From positions 2,666,001-2,730,000 of the forward strand of contig NZ_CP180355.1 of the NCBI RefSeq assembly GCF_048007035.1: a DNA stretch of 64,000 bases. The letters run 5' to 3'. Below the pieces are notes generated by a model. It did no database searches and had not been told where the DNA came from. It saw only the letters and a list, made by a program, of their open reading frames with translations. Shown here piece after piece: positions 17,754 to 25,940 of this stretch (the first letter of the stretch is position 1; each line of letters opens with the position of its first letter). The translations under genes were made by a program, and so were the position numbers. This DNA is from Imperialibacter sp963977595. GTDB lineage: Bacteria > Bacteroidota > Bacteroidia > Cytophagales > Cyclobacteriaceae.

Positions 17754-18302
17754 TTAGTCGTTCAACAAACCGGCTTTTACCTTGAAGCCGGACTTAACAC
17801 TCAGATCTACATCTTCAGAAATCACTTTGTCGGTTACTGCTTTTACCCTCAGCGAATAAGTGTCCTGAACGATGTACTCCTTAAAATCCTCTCCTGAGGT
17901 GGTCAGCGAAAGTGTGTTGCCCACATTGTCAGGAATATTCTCTGCACTGGCAAGTAATTTTTCATCAAGCCCATCGGCATTGATATAAACGTGCAGCGAC
18001 GACAAGAAACTAAGATCCCGATCCTCCGGGGCGTTCACACTAATATCGACATTTTCCAGATAAATTTCTTTCACTAGCTTTTTGCTCGTGTTGTTGCCGC
18101 TAAACTGCGATTCGGAATCGGTAGAAATAGGTGGCGTAAGAATATCGAGAGGAAGGTTGATGCCAAGAGAAGAAGGCACCGTTACTTCCGAGGTGTACGA
18201 CATTTTAAAAGTGACAAGGTCGTTGAGCTTGTTGCAGCCTGAGATGAAGGCTATAAGGCACATGGCGAGACTTGCAGTAATGATACGGTTGGAAATATTC
18301 AT
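17754..18302 (-). CDS. hypothetical lipoprotein
   Basis: 182 residues from ATG 18302, with lipobox 'FISGC' (Cys23). The mature part is rich in beta-strand-forming and acidic residues, with phrases such as 'YLENVDISVNAPED' and 'DLSVKSGFKVKAGLLND' that suggest a beta-sandwich. No family recognised. It is divergent from the PrsW-type gene, with 55 bases between the starts for both promoters. Confidence 0.65.
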   Translation of the reverse strand: MNISNRIITASLAMCLIAFISGCNKLNDLVTFKMSYTSEVTVPSSLGINLPLDILTPPISTDSESQFSGNNTSKKLVKEIYLENVDISVNAPEDRDLSFLSSLHVYINADGLDEKLLASAENIPDNVGNTLSLTTSGEDFKEYIVQDTYSLRVKAVTDKVISEDVDLSVKSGFKVKAGLLND

Positions 18303-18357
18303 AGCTGATAACACAATTGATTGATATATTGATAACGAATAGAACTAGCGAACCAAC

Positions 18358-19044
18358 ATGATTTTTACATTGCTGGCATTGGCCCTGGCCCCGGGCATAG
18401 CCATTATTTTGTTTATCTACCTCAAAGACAAGCACGAAAAAGAGCCAAAAGGGCTTTTGCTCAGGGCCTTTCTTTTTGGCATACTCAGCCTGGTGCTCAC
18501 ACTGGTAGTTTCGGCTATTGCTGACAAGTTTGTGTCTCTCGATCACTCCAGTGCTGAAGACCTGGCACTTTATGCATTCGGCATGGTAGCACTTATTGAG
18601 GAAGGAAGCAAATATCTTTTTGTAAGGTACTTCCTTTATCCACATAAAGAATTCAACGAGCCGTTCGATGGTATTATTTACGCAGTGATGGTGAGTATGG
18701 GATTTGCTACGGTGGAAAACCTTTTCTACGTGTTTGAGGGCGGTGTAAGCATTGCCATCATGCGAATGTTTACCGCTGTGCCGGCACATGCCACTTTTGC
18801 TGTGCTCATGGGGTTCTTTTTGGGTAAAGCGAAGTTTCAACACAAAAAAGCAGCTTTCGGCCTTATTGGACTGGGGGCTGCCACCATTTTGCACGGCGCC
18901 TACGACTATTTTCTTTTCATGGACCACGTGCCCGGCATTTGGCTGGGTGCGGTTGTTTCTCTGGTTGTCGGGCTTTATCTGTCAAAGCGAGCCATAAAAA
19001 TGCATCAGGAGGTTTCGCCTTTCAAACCACTTACAGGGCTTTAG
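18358..19044 (+). CDS. PrsW-family intramembrane metalloprotease
   Basis: A polytopic membrane protease of 228 residues. The signature residues of the PrsW/CAAX-protease-like clan are present: paired Glu at 81-82 ('IEEGSKY'), 'FDGIIYAVMVSMGFATVEN' at 103-121, His144 ('PAHATFAVLMG') and 'HGAYDYF' at 179-185. In Bacillus, PrsW cleaves the anti-sigma factor RsiW. Here the substrate is unknown, and the two membrane or small anti-sigma candidates of this window lie far away. The following gene starts 38 bases downstream and may be co-transcribed. Confidence 0.85.
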   Translation: MIFTLLALALAPGIAIILFIYLKDKHEKEPKGLLLRAFLFGILSLVLTLVVSAIADKFVSLDHSSAEDLALYAFGMVALIEEGSKYLFVRYFLYPHKEFNEPFDGIIYAVMVSMGFATVENLFYVFEGGVSIAIMRMFTAVPAHATFAVLMGFFLGKAKFQHKKAAFGLIGLGAATILHGAYDYFLFMDHVPGIWLGAVVSLVVGLYLSKRAIKMHQEVSPFKPLTGL

Positions 19045-19081
19045 TTGTTGACTACCACAAAGAAGCGTCGTAAATTTTAAC

Positions 19082-19690
19082 ATGAATATTCCTGAAGCCA
19101 CCAAATTGAAGATACATCAGCTGATTGCTGACGGTAAAAAGCTGGAAGCGGTTAAGTACGTGAAGGAACAATTTGGGTTGGCGCTTAAGGATGCACTAAA
19201 ACTTGTAGAGGCCCTGGAGAAAGAGGTGCCGCTTTCGGGGGATGGCTATCAAAAGGGATCTTTTGCCCGCAGCAGTTTTTCCGGGCCCGACAAGGTCTTC
19301 TACATTCTTTCCAGGGTATTTTTGGGTGTGGCAATTCTTCTGTTTGCTATCGGTGGCACTATTGCTTACGACACCAACGAGGAACTGAACCATGCCCTGC
19401 AATTGCAGGGGAGGGTAGCGGAATTTGCCTACGGTTCCGATGGAGGCTCCATACCCGTAGTGGAATTTACCCACAAGGGCAAAAAACAAAGAGTGCAGGG
19501 CTCGGTAGCGTCCACTCCGCCGGCCTACGATATCGGCGAGCCGGTAACAGTATTTGTGATTGCCGATGAGGGCTACGAAAAGATAAGGATCGACGGCATT
19601 TTTGAGCTATGGATAGGGCCCATTATCCTCACCTTTATTGGCACTATCTTCCTTTTTATCGGAGGCGGCATGTACGCCGTCAGCAGATAG
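19082..19690 (+). CDS. DUF3592-like membrane protein with L7/L12-like N-terminal helices
   Basis: 202 residues. Residues 1-48 ('KLEAVKYVKEQFGLALKDAL' and around) resemble the C-terminal domain of ribosomal protein L7/L12, a small helical fold often found fused to other domains. A membrane helix near 75-95 is followed by a beta-rich DUF3592-like segment ('GRVAEFAYGSDGGSIPVVEF', 'GEPVTVFV') and a second helix near 175-197. Function unknown. Confidence 0.65.
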   Translation: MNIPEATKLKIHQLIADGKKLEAVKYVKEQFGLALKDALKLVEALEKEVPLSGDGYQKGSFARSSFSGPDKVFYILSRVFLGVAILLFAIGGTIAYDTNEELNHALQLQGRVAEFAYGSDGGSIPVVEFTHKGKKQRVQGSVASTPPAYDIGEPVTVFVIADEGYEKIRIDGIFELWIGPIILTFIGTIFLFIGGGMYAVSR

Positions 19691-19755
19691 TTTTATTCAG
19701 TGCTCTTTCGCTAAGACATCTCACTACCCTTGCCTGGTGCCCCTTAAGGGCCCTT

Positions 19756-19884
19756 CAATGCTATTAAGTTAAGAGGTTCCGTTGTGCCAATTCTATTTTT
19801 ACCCCAAACCCTAAAGGGCGCATGAATTACTATTAGCGGCCCTTTAGGGATTAAGGGTAAAATGCTCTTAACTTAATAGCATTG
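19756..19884. repeat. nested inverted repeat (about 130-170 bases) in a 340-base gene-free stretch
   Basis: A perfect 20-bp outer stem (19756-19775 with 19865-19884) encloses an 11-bp perfect inner stem (19809-19819 with 19839-19849). Weaker pairing lies between and outside (GGGCCCT-type blocks near 19749 and 19887). No T-run follows, so it is not a simple terminator. The rest of 19691-20030 holds no gene. It could be a dispersed palindromic repeat or a structured RNA. Confidence 0.75.
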
Positions 19885-20030
19885 CGGGGCCCTACCAATG
19901 ATTATTGTATTACCCTCTAAGCCAGGGGTAAATGAAATTTGGAGGCCGAATCTCTTAACTAAACGAAGCAGAATTTCACTCTCCATTAAACCTTTTCTGT
20001 GTTCGTGAATCTAATTAGAAAACGAAAAAT

Positions 20031-20450
20031 ATGAAAAGGATCATGATTACTTTCATTGGTGTAATGGTAGCAGCTACCACACTAATGGCACAGGAAGAAC
20101 AGAGCTCCGCAAAAACAGAAAAACGTACTCAAAAAACACCCGAAGAAAGAGCGAAGGAAATGACCACCCGGCTAAAGGAAGAGCTTAACCTCACCGATCA
20201 GCAATCGGAAGAGCTCTACGCTATTCATTTGAAATATGCCGAAGAGCGCAAGGGCGTGATGGATGCTGGCAAAGAAGATCGGGAAGCCCAAAGAACTGAG
20301 ATCAAAAGCATAAATGACAAGCAAAAAGCAGAGATGAAGAGCGTTCTAACCGAGGAGCAGATGGCCAAGCTCGATCAATTGCAGGAAGAAAGGGCACACA
20401 GAAGGGGCGACAGACCTGAAAGAGGCCAAAGGCGCAGGGGCAGAGGGTAA
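20031..20450 (+). CDS. Spy/CpxP-like small periplasmic helical protein
   Basis: 139 residues, with a signal peptide ending 'TTLMAQ'. The mature part is highly charged and helical. It carries 'LNLTDQQSEELYAIH' and 'VLTEEQMAKLDQLQEER', two LTxxQ/LTxEQ-type motifs as in the Spy/CpxP and DUF4890-like chaperone families, and ends in an Arg/Gly tail. Probably an envelope-stress or holdase protein. It is convergent with the next gene, with 9 bases between the stops. Confidence 0.7.
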   Translation: MKRIMITFIGVMVAATTLMAQEEQSSAKTEKRTQKTPEERAKEMTTRLKEELNLTDQQSEELYAIHLKYAEERKGVMDAGKEDREAQRTEIKSINDKQKAEMKSVLTEEQMAKLDQLQEERAHRRGDRPERGQRRRGRG

Positions 20451-20459
20451 AGCTGTCGG

Positions 20460-21149
20460 TTAGTAGGTGACCTGAATGTCTTTTATCTCCATTTGGTAAA
20501 AACCGGCATTGCGAGTGCTGGCGAGCCAGGTGCCCTCATAGTTTTGCCAATTCTCCCAGCTGAACTTTACTCCCCCAACGGGGATAATTTTTACCCAGAG
20601 CTTCCACGCTCTGGGTTTGAAATTTTCATCCAGCAGCCAGAGGTAGCTATCGCCCGGGGTAACTCCACCAGAAGTATAGGTAACCAGAAGTGCCGATCCG
20701 TCGGGTGTTTCTACCGGTCGCCGTTCAGTGCCCGGGTCTCTCACTTTGAATGGCGCCACCAGCCAGAAGGAGTCGTTGGCAAAATAGGTCCATGCTTTTT
20801 GAATTGCCTCATGCAGCTCGTCGCCTTCAAGAGGTTTCCCTTTTTCAGAAGCGGAACCCTCAAAGGTATCCGGGGAAAACTCTACCTCTATGTCTCCCCA
20901 TGTCACAGTAACGATGTTGTCTGGTTTGTTCCAAACATAATGATGCCTTCCGGCAAAAGTCCACGAAAGTGTTTTGATCTGCTGATAGGCATCATAGTCG
21001 ATAGCAGCCAGCATTTTATCGGCCAGAGCCTCTGCCTCCGGACCTTGTTCACCCTCGGGTAAAGGATCACTAGCTATCCAGGCAGCACCAGGTCCCAGCA
21101 ATACCAAACAGAACAAAACAATCCCTGCAATCTTCAACACCTTTATCAT
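20460..21149 (-). CDS. hypothetical exported protein, paralogue of the lipoprotein at 40572-41372
   Basis: 229 residues with an N-terminal hydrophobic segment (about 5-25). It shares order and phrases with the 266-residue lipoprotein at 40572: 'WTFAGRHHYVWNK' against 'WNFFGARKHLWDK', 'NDSFWLVAPFKVRD' against 'NDSYWLFMPFKLKD', and 'GGVTPGDSYLWL' against 'VGVTPDNGYKVY'. Likely a beta-barrel-shaped lipid- or ligand-binding protein, but I do not recognise the family. It follows the PIG-L deacetylase gene after 35 bases and may share its transcript. Confidence 0.6.
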   Translation of the reverse strand: MIKVLKIAGIVLFCLVLLGPGAAWIASDPLPEGEQGPEAEALADKMLAAIDYDAYQQIKTLSWTFAGRHHYVWNKPDNIVTVTWGDIEVEFSPDTFEGSASEKGKPLEGDELHEAIQKAWTYFANDSFWLVAPFKVRDPGTERRPVETPDGSALLVTYTSGGVTPGDSYLWLLDENFKPRAWKLWVKIIPVGGVKFSWENWQNYEGTWLASTRNAGFYQMEIKDIQVTY

Positions 21150-21184
21150 AGCATTGAAACTGAAGACTGCCGGAAAAGTTCACG

Positions 21185-22063
21185 TTATTTCAGCATCGGG
21201 AACAGCGCCCTTATCTCGTCGTCGGTGGGCTGGCGGCCGTATTCGCAGATCTCAAAAGTCTCCACATTGGTGGCTTTTGCCACCCGGTCTTTGCCATACC
21301 ACTTTTCAATGGCCTTTTTGGCCTCGGCTGAAGGAGGCCGTATCGACTTTTTGGTCAACCAGGCTTTTCTAGCCTCGGCGCCCTCGGGCACCTGATCGGC
21401 ATAGCCGCCGATCCACGGCAGCCACTCGTAAAACTGTGAGACATGAGCATCAAGGGCATAGCCTTTTTGATCCGTCACCTCGGTGATGTCCACAGCGATA
21501 TCTGGTCGGAAAGGATTAGGCCGTTGAAAGCCATCATAGCCGTAAAGGAAAACGGGGTTCTTTTTCAGCGCAGGCACCTCCGGCGCAATATTGGGTACGG
21601 CCACCATGTAGGCAGCATCCTGCACCAGCACGCCCGTGTAGCGATGATCGGGGTGGTAATCGTTGGGCCGGGGAGCGATCACGATGTCGGCGTTCCATTT
21701 GCGGATTTCTTTGATCACCTGCAGGCGCACTTCAAGGCTTGGCTCCAGTTCGCCATCGTGATTGCCCAGCACCACATATTCGGCAATGCCAAAACGTTTA
21801 GCTGCTTCCTGGGCTTCAGCCGTTCTTCGTTTGGCCAGCGCCCCGCCGCCAGTGGTTTGGTGGCCGGCGTCTCCATTGGTAAGGGAAACAAATTTGACCT
21901 GGTGGCCCATTTTCGCAAAAAGAATGGCTGTGCCGCCTTCATCCTGGTCGCAGTCGTCGGGGTGAGCGCCCAGTACCACGATGCGCAATGGCGTGGCCGA
22001 TTGCGCAGTGACAAAACCGATGGCCATGAAGGCAAAGAGAAGGGTGAGAAGATGTTTTTTCAT
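21185..22063 (-). CDS. exported PIG-L (LmbE-like) deacetylase
   Basis: Predicted zinc-dependent N-acetyl-sugar deacetylase. From ATG 22063 it has 292 residues and a signal peptide ending 'GFVTAQ'. Zinc-site motif 'GAHPDDCDQDEGG' follows at about residue 32, and 'PNDYHPDHRYTG' supplies the third ligand. The exported form suggests action on an extracellular or cell-wall sugar. An upstream start would place 14 extra residues before the signal. Confidence 0.85.
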   Translation of the reverse strand: MKKHLLTLLFAFMAIGFVTAQSATPLRIVVLGAHPDDCDQDEGGTAILFAKMGHQVKFVSLTNGDAGHQTTGGGALAKRRTAEAQEAAKRFGIAEYVVLGNHDGELEPSLEVRLQVIKEIRKWNADIVIAPRPNDYHPDHRYTGVLVQDAAYMVAVPNIAPEVPALKKNPVFLYGYDGFQRPNPFRPDIAVDITEVTDQKGYALDAHVSQFYEWLPWIGGYADQVPEGAEARKAWLTKKSIRPPSAEAKKAIEKWYGKDRVAKATNVETFEICEYGRQPTDDEIRALFPMLK

Positions 22064-22105
22064 AAGTAGGTAGTTTAAAGCATAATCATCATTAATACAC
22101 GTCAC

Positions 22106-22201
22106 CTCGAATCGACGCAGGAGGGAGAGGTCTCCCCCAGGAGAGCCTGCTCATTTTTAAGAGCCTTCATGTCTCGCAGACGCCTTTCTGGCTCGAATCG
22201 A
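22106..22201. repeat. candidate Bacteroidota-type intergenic repeat
   Basis: The 10-mer CTCGAATCGA occurs at 22106-22115 and again at 22192-22201, flanking a perfect palindrome GGGAGAGGTCTCCC (22123-22136). This 'CTCGA...GAGGTCTC' layout resembles dispersed intergenic repeats I have seen in Bacteroidota genomes, though copy number cannot be judged here. Confidence 0.4.
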
Positions 22202-22289
22202 ACTGACGCTGGATAAGTTAAAGAATTTCTGGGTGAGAATGGTTAGACTTTATTGTAGTGGTGGAAGAAGGGAGCATAGTTCTATCGCC

Positions 22290-24755
22290 TCAAAAAAGCT
22301 TTCTTACCAACTCTGACTTCAGCCAACCATCGACATAGTCATTAAATGTGGAGTTTTGATCTTTGAACTCGTCTAATTTTTCGGGGTTATTCTTTAAGCC
22401 ATAAGCAAATGAGGGCCAGCGAGAACAAAGTATGAGCCACTTGATCAAATCGTGCTGAGAAACATCCTCAAGTGTTTTTCCCTCCAAAAACAATGCATTC
22501 CTTGTTAAAGAGTAATTGTTTATAAATCGTTTGATACTTCTCGGGTTTGGGTCAAGGTCACTTTCGTATGAAAGGAGGACGTGACTGAGCTCACTTTTGA
22601 GGTCAATATCCGCAAGCCTCTCAGACACATTTTTTCTTAGCTCAACATGGTTTGTATTTGGGTTGCTCTTATTGGTTTCAATGATATTACTGAGCTCTTG
22701 CTCAGAGCTAGCGACTTTAATTTTTTGAGCCTCGGAGGCGGTAAGAGAATCTTCAACGGGCATTTCAGTTATATTTAACAGAAATCTTAAATACTGTGAT
22801 TTTGCCTGGGGGGACATTTTTGGAACAGAAATGGACATTTGAAAAGCCTTTGCGAGAAACAAATCTCCTAGGCCTCTACCTTGTGTTCCGAAGTCTGCAA
22901 ACTCGGAATAGTGAAATTCGAAGCACTTCGTGATCCATTTACCATCACCCGAGAACACATAAAGAACTTTTTGATCTTTAAATAAGGTTTGAATCCCTTC
23001 TAAAAGCTTGACGGTTGCGACAATATTGCATCTATCGAGGTCATCGATAAACACAGCCAAATGTTTATCGGATCTTTTAATAATCGCTGCGAAATAGTTT
23101 TTAAGCTCATTCATTGGATCTTTTATGTTTTTTAGGAACGAGTCCTCCGGTCTTGAAAGTCCTGGAGATATAGACCCCAAAAATGATTTGATCAATAAGT
23201 AAGCGGAACCAGAAAAGGTTAGAATGCCTATCGTTGTGTCGGTCTGATCTTTAATGTTGCTTAAGGAAGGAAATAACAGTGAGGGTAGACTACACTTTAC
23301 AGACAAATAGCCAGTTAATCCAAGAAGAACAAAAGATATCAGGCTCCACACATTCGGCTTCATCCACCCCCACCAAATATTATACAACCACAAATTAACC
23401 TTTGGAAGAAAGCTACTTTCGGCCTTTAGGACAAGATAAACTCGGTAAATGAGAATCCACCAAGGGTTTTCCAAATGCTGGTTTTGCCAAGCATTATATT
23501 TTACAACGGCCCAACTATCCTTTTTAAGTTCTAATTCCAGCATATCAAGAATGCTTGATTTCCCGCTTCCCCATTCTCCGTCCAAATGGATAGAATAGGA
23601 GTCATAATTGCCTGCCTCCTCCCAGTATCTTTTGATATGTGCGACAACAGCATTAACAAACGGTTGCCTAAGCAGCTTGTCGTCTTTTGTCGGCCCGTCG
23701 CCTTGAAGCGTTACAACCTCGTTTAGGTTCTCAGTTTCCTTCTCTTTAGCCTTATTTTGCTTGGTTGCTAGCGGCTCGAAATACTTTTGATCGGGAATGT
23801 TTGAGTAGACATATATAGGCACAGTGCCTTCCTTTTCTTTTTTAAGTAGGTGGATAGGAGGTTGAAACATTGTAGTCTCATCACTGAATGGAATATCCTC
23901 TAATGGGTTAGTTACAAACAGTGTAGACCTTTCAAGCCCATACCTTTTTAGCTCAATAGTATCTTCACCCATTGGAGATGTATAACCATGTCCAATAGTT
24001 CTACCTGCATCGTAGGACTTTTGAGCGGATTCACGTTCTAAGGACGTATTATAAACGAACCTATTGGGCACATCTTTAGATGTAAACTCGACAAGTGGAG
24101 CAGTGAATTTTTTCTTATTTGTCAACAAGAAGCCGATGAGACCTTGGTTCTCGAACCCAATATCTTCGAGACTTGTATTATGTCCGTCGATCGATAGTTT
24201 GAATTTTTGAAACACTTCCGGCGAGGGAAGTTTCTTTAGTTCTTCGAGCCATGAATAAAAATGAGAAACCGCTCCCCTCGGGTTTACAGGGTTAGAAATA
24301 TTTTCGCCGGAAGGGCTATAGTTGATAAAGTAGAGCAACCCACTTTTGACAAATTTGAACTGTGGAGTTTTGAATCCTGGCTGATTAATAGTTACAGCGA
24401 ACTCGGTGTCATCTACCTTGACTAGATCATAACTTCCTGGCAAATAATTCTCTAGTTTTAAACCCTTTCGAATTTCCTCGAAGTTCAATTTCGGTAATAG
24501 ATAGTTGTTTCTTAACTCACGTTCAACCCTGACCTGGCCTATTTTGGTTATTTCACCATACACTGCCCCGTCCTTAGGATCATTGGTAATATGGGCCAGG
24601 CTTTTCTTAGCCAATGCTTCAAGTACCTCCTTGAGTTCTTGGGAGTTGTGAGGAACATCATTTTCTGCAAGTATTTGTTCAATTGAACGTCGTCTTTTGT
24701 GAGACTGAAGATAAATACTGACAAGAATAACGTCCTCGATCTCTTGTTTAGTCAT
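22290..24755 (-). CDS. KAP-family P-loop NTPase with N-terminal winged-helix-like domain
   Basis: A predicted membrane-associated STAND-like/KAP ATPase of 821 residues. Residues 1-80 look like a winged-helix unit ('RRRSIEQILAENDVPHNSQE'). An unrecognised domain spans about 90-340. The KAP NTPase begins near 360: Walker A 'GEWGSGKSS' at 393-401, 'NAWQNQH' at 421, two membrane helices inserted at about 471-488 and 509-527, and Walker B 'LAVFIDDLDRC' at 566-576. The helical insertion between Walker A and B is the KAP hallmark. Some KAP proteins take part in phage exclusion or membrane signalling; here the role is unknown. It is visibly AT-richer than its neighbours (24/60 G+C in a sample at 23881 against 33/60 at 25141), which suggests transfer. 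Confidence 0.85.
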   Translation of the reverse strand: MTKQEIEDVILVSIYLQSHKRRRSIEQILAENDVPHNSQELKEVLEALAKKSLAHITNDPKDGAVYGEITKIGQVRVERELRNNYLLPKLNFEEIRKGLKLENYLPGSYDLVKVDDTEFAVTINQPGFKTPQFKFVKSGLLYFINYSPSGENISNPVNPRGAVSHFYSWLEELKKLPSPEVFQKFKLSIDGHNTSLEDIGFENQGLIGFLLTNKKKFTAPLVEFTSKDVPNRFVYNTSLERESAQKSYDAGRTIGHGYTSPMGEDTIELKRYGLERSTLFVTNPLEDIPFSDETTMFQPPIHLLKKEKEGTVPIYVYSNIPDQKYFEPLATKQNKAKEKETENLNEVVTLQGDGPTKDDKLLRQPFVNAVVAHIKRYWEEAGNYDSYSIHLDGEWGSGKSSILDMLELELKKDSWAVVKYNAWQNQHLENPWWILIYRVYLVLKAESSFLPKVNLWLYNIWWGWMKPNVWSLISFVLLGLTGYLSVKCSLPSLLFPSLSNIKDQTDTTIGILTFSGSAYLLIKSFLGSISPGLSRPEDSFLKNIKDPMNELKNYFAAIIKRSDKHLAVFIDDLDRCNIVATVKLLEGIQTLFKDQKVLYVFSGDGKWITKCFEFHYSEFADFGTQGRGLGDLFLAKAFQMSISVPKMSPQAKSQYLRFLLNITEMPVEDSLTASEAQKIKVASSEQELSNIIETNKSNPNTNHVELRKNVSERLADIDLKSELSHVLLSYESDLDPNPRSIKRFINNYSLTRNALFLEGKTLEDVSQHDLIKWLILCSRWPSFAYGLKNNPEKLDEFKDQNSTFNDYVDGWLKSELVRKLF

Positions 24756-24909
24756 TTTAATTTGGGTGACCAGTAGTTTAGAAAAGGGAATTTAATTATT
24801 TCCGATTTATCAATTGTCCCTACTAGTAGTTCGATGCGCTCATTTGCGGCCAAATTGGGAGGTAATCATTTCACTTTCAGGCGATATCGGATCATTTAGT
24901 CAACAGCTA

Positions 24910-25929
24910 TCAAACCACCGGATGATCCTTCCACGGGCTCTCTGCCTTGATAAACCTCCAGTCAAAATAGTCTTTCACCGCCCTGGTGCCGCTTTTTGTT
25001 AGCTCTTCAATTTTGTGGGCAGGCAGGCTAAAATCTGATGTGCGCACGTCGAGGGTATCAATGAATACCGTTCTGTTCCAGTCCTCCCCCTGGAGGTGGG
25101 CTTTGTTGGCGGCCTCCATCATAAAGTCGAGCAGGGCCACGGCATAGGTTTTCAGGTTTTTGACGTCGGCTGGCGGTGTGGCCCAGTCACGTTTCGCATA
25201 GGTGATCACGTCTTTGCTGTCGAGACGGAAACCAAGCGTTTCCATGTTAAGAATGCTTCCGTCCTTACCGGCCAGGGAGTTAACAGGGTTAGAAACGTAC
25301 TCGGGCTTGTCAAACAAGTTGACAGGGTAGTTATAGCTCACTCCGCCATCCACCATCACATTGTTGCCGTTTTTGAACGCTGCAAAAAACACCGGCAGCG
25401 ACATCGACATGCGCACAACTCTTCTGACAGGGATCGACTTATGTGCCTCAGCTTCATGTGAAAAAACCTCCGCTTTTTGCTCCGACAGGTTGGTCACAGC
25501 CATGTAAAGGTATTTGAAGGCCGTGTTGCCGCCTTTGATGGCGTCGTCGAGGTCGCCGAAAGTGAAGTCTTTGGTGCCAGTTTGCTTTTTCACCACCTCG
25601 CCAATCCAGTCCATAAAGTCGTCGCCTTTGTACCAGCCAAACTTATTGAACATCCGAACTGCGTTACCAATCAGCCCGTTGCCATCCTGAAAATCGGCGA
25701 AGTTGGTGGTGCTGATCAGCTCGCCTACCTGGGCAGGCGTGCAACCGAGAGCCAGCGTGCAGGCATTGATAGCACCGGCGGAGGTACCGGCCACCCGCTG
25801 CAGGTGATCGAGCATGCCCAGCTTTTGCAGCTCTTCCAGCGCACCGCCATAAGCGATGCCTTTAACGCCGCCGCCTTCAAATACGAGGTTTCTAAACCCA
25901 AACGAGGTTGATTTAACAGTTTTTGCCAT
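24910..25929 (-). CDS. patatin-like phospholipase
   Basis: A Ser-Asp dyad lipid acyl hydrolase of 339 residues without a signal peptide. The oxyanion loop 'GGGVKG' is at 19-24, the nucleophile motif 'GTSAG' (Ser50) at 48-52 and the 'DGG' catalytic Asp194 at 194-196. Patatins act as housekeeping lipases, secreted toxins or defence effectors. No nucleotide cyclase that would make this a CBASS effector lies nearby. It follows the amidase-like gene after 11 bases, so the two are probably co-transcribed. Confidence 0.9.
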   Translation of the reverse strand: MAKTVKSTSFGFRNLVFEGGGVKGIAYGGALEELQKLGMLDHLQRVAGTSAGAINACTLALGCTPAQVGELISTTNFADFQDGNGLIGNAVRMFNKFGWYKGDDFMDWIGEVVKKQTGTKDFTFGDLDDAIKGGNTAFKYLYMAVTNLSEQKAEVFSHEAEAHKSIPVRRVVRMSMSLPVFFAAFKNGNNVMVDGGVSYNYPVNLFDKPEYVSNPVNSLAGKDGSILNMETLGFRLDSKDVITYAKRDWATPPADVKNLKTYAVALLDFMMEAANKAHLQGEDWNRTVFIDTLDVRTSDFSLPAHKIEELTKSGTRAVKDYFDWRFIKAESPWKDHPVV

Positions 25930-25940
25930 GGTAGGAAAGG

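Noticed and set aside
19756..19884. Reading the nested palindrome as a Rho-independent terminator
   Set aside because: There is no T tract after either stem and the structure is far too long.
24910..25929. Patatin as a CBASS effector (CapV)
   Set aside because: No CD-NTase, HORMA or Cap2/Cap3 gene is within reach; the partner is a peptidoglycan hydrolase.
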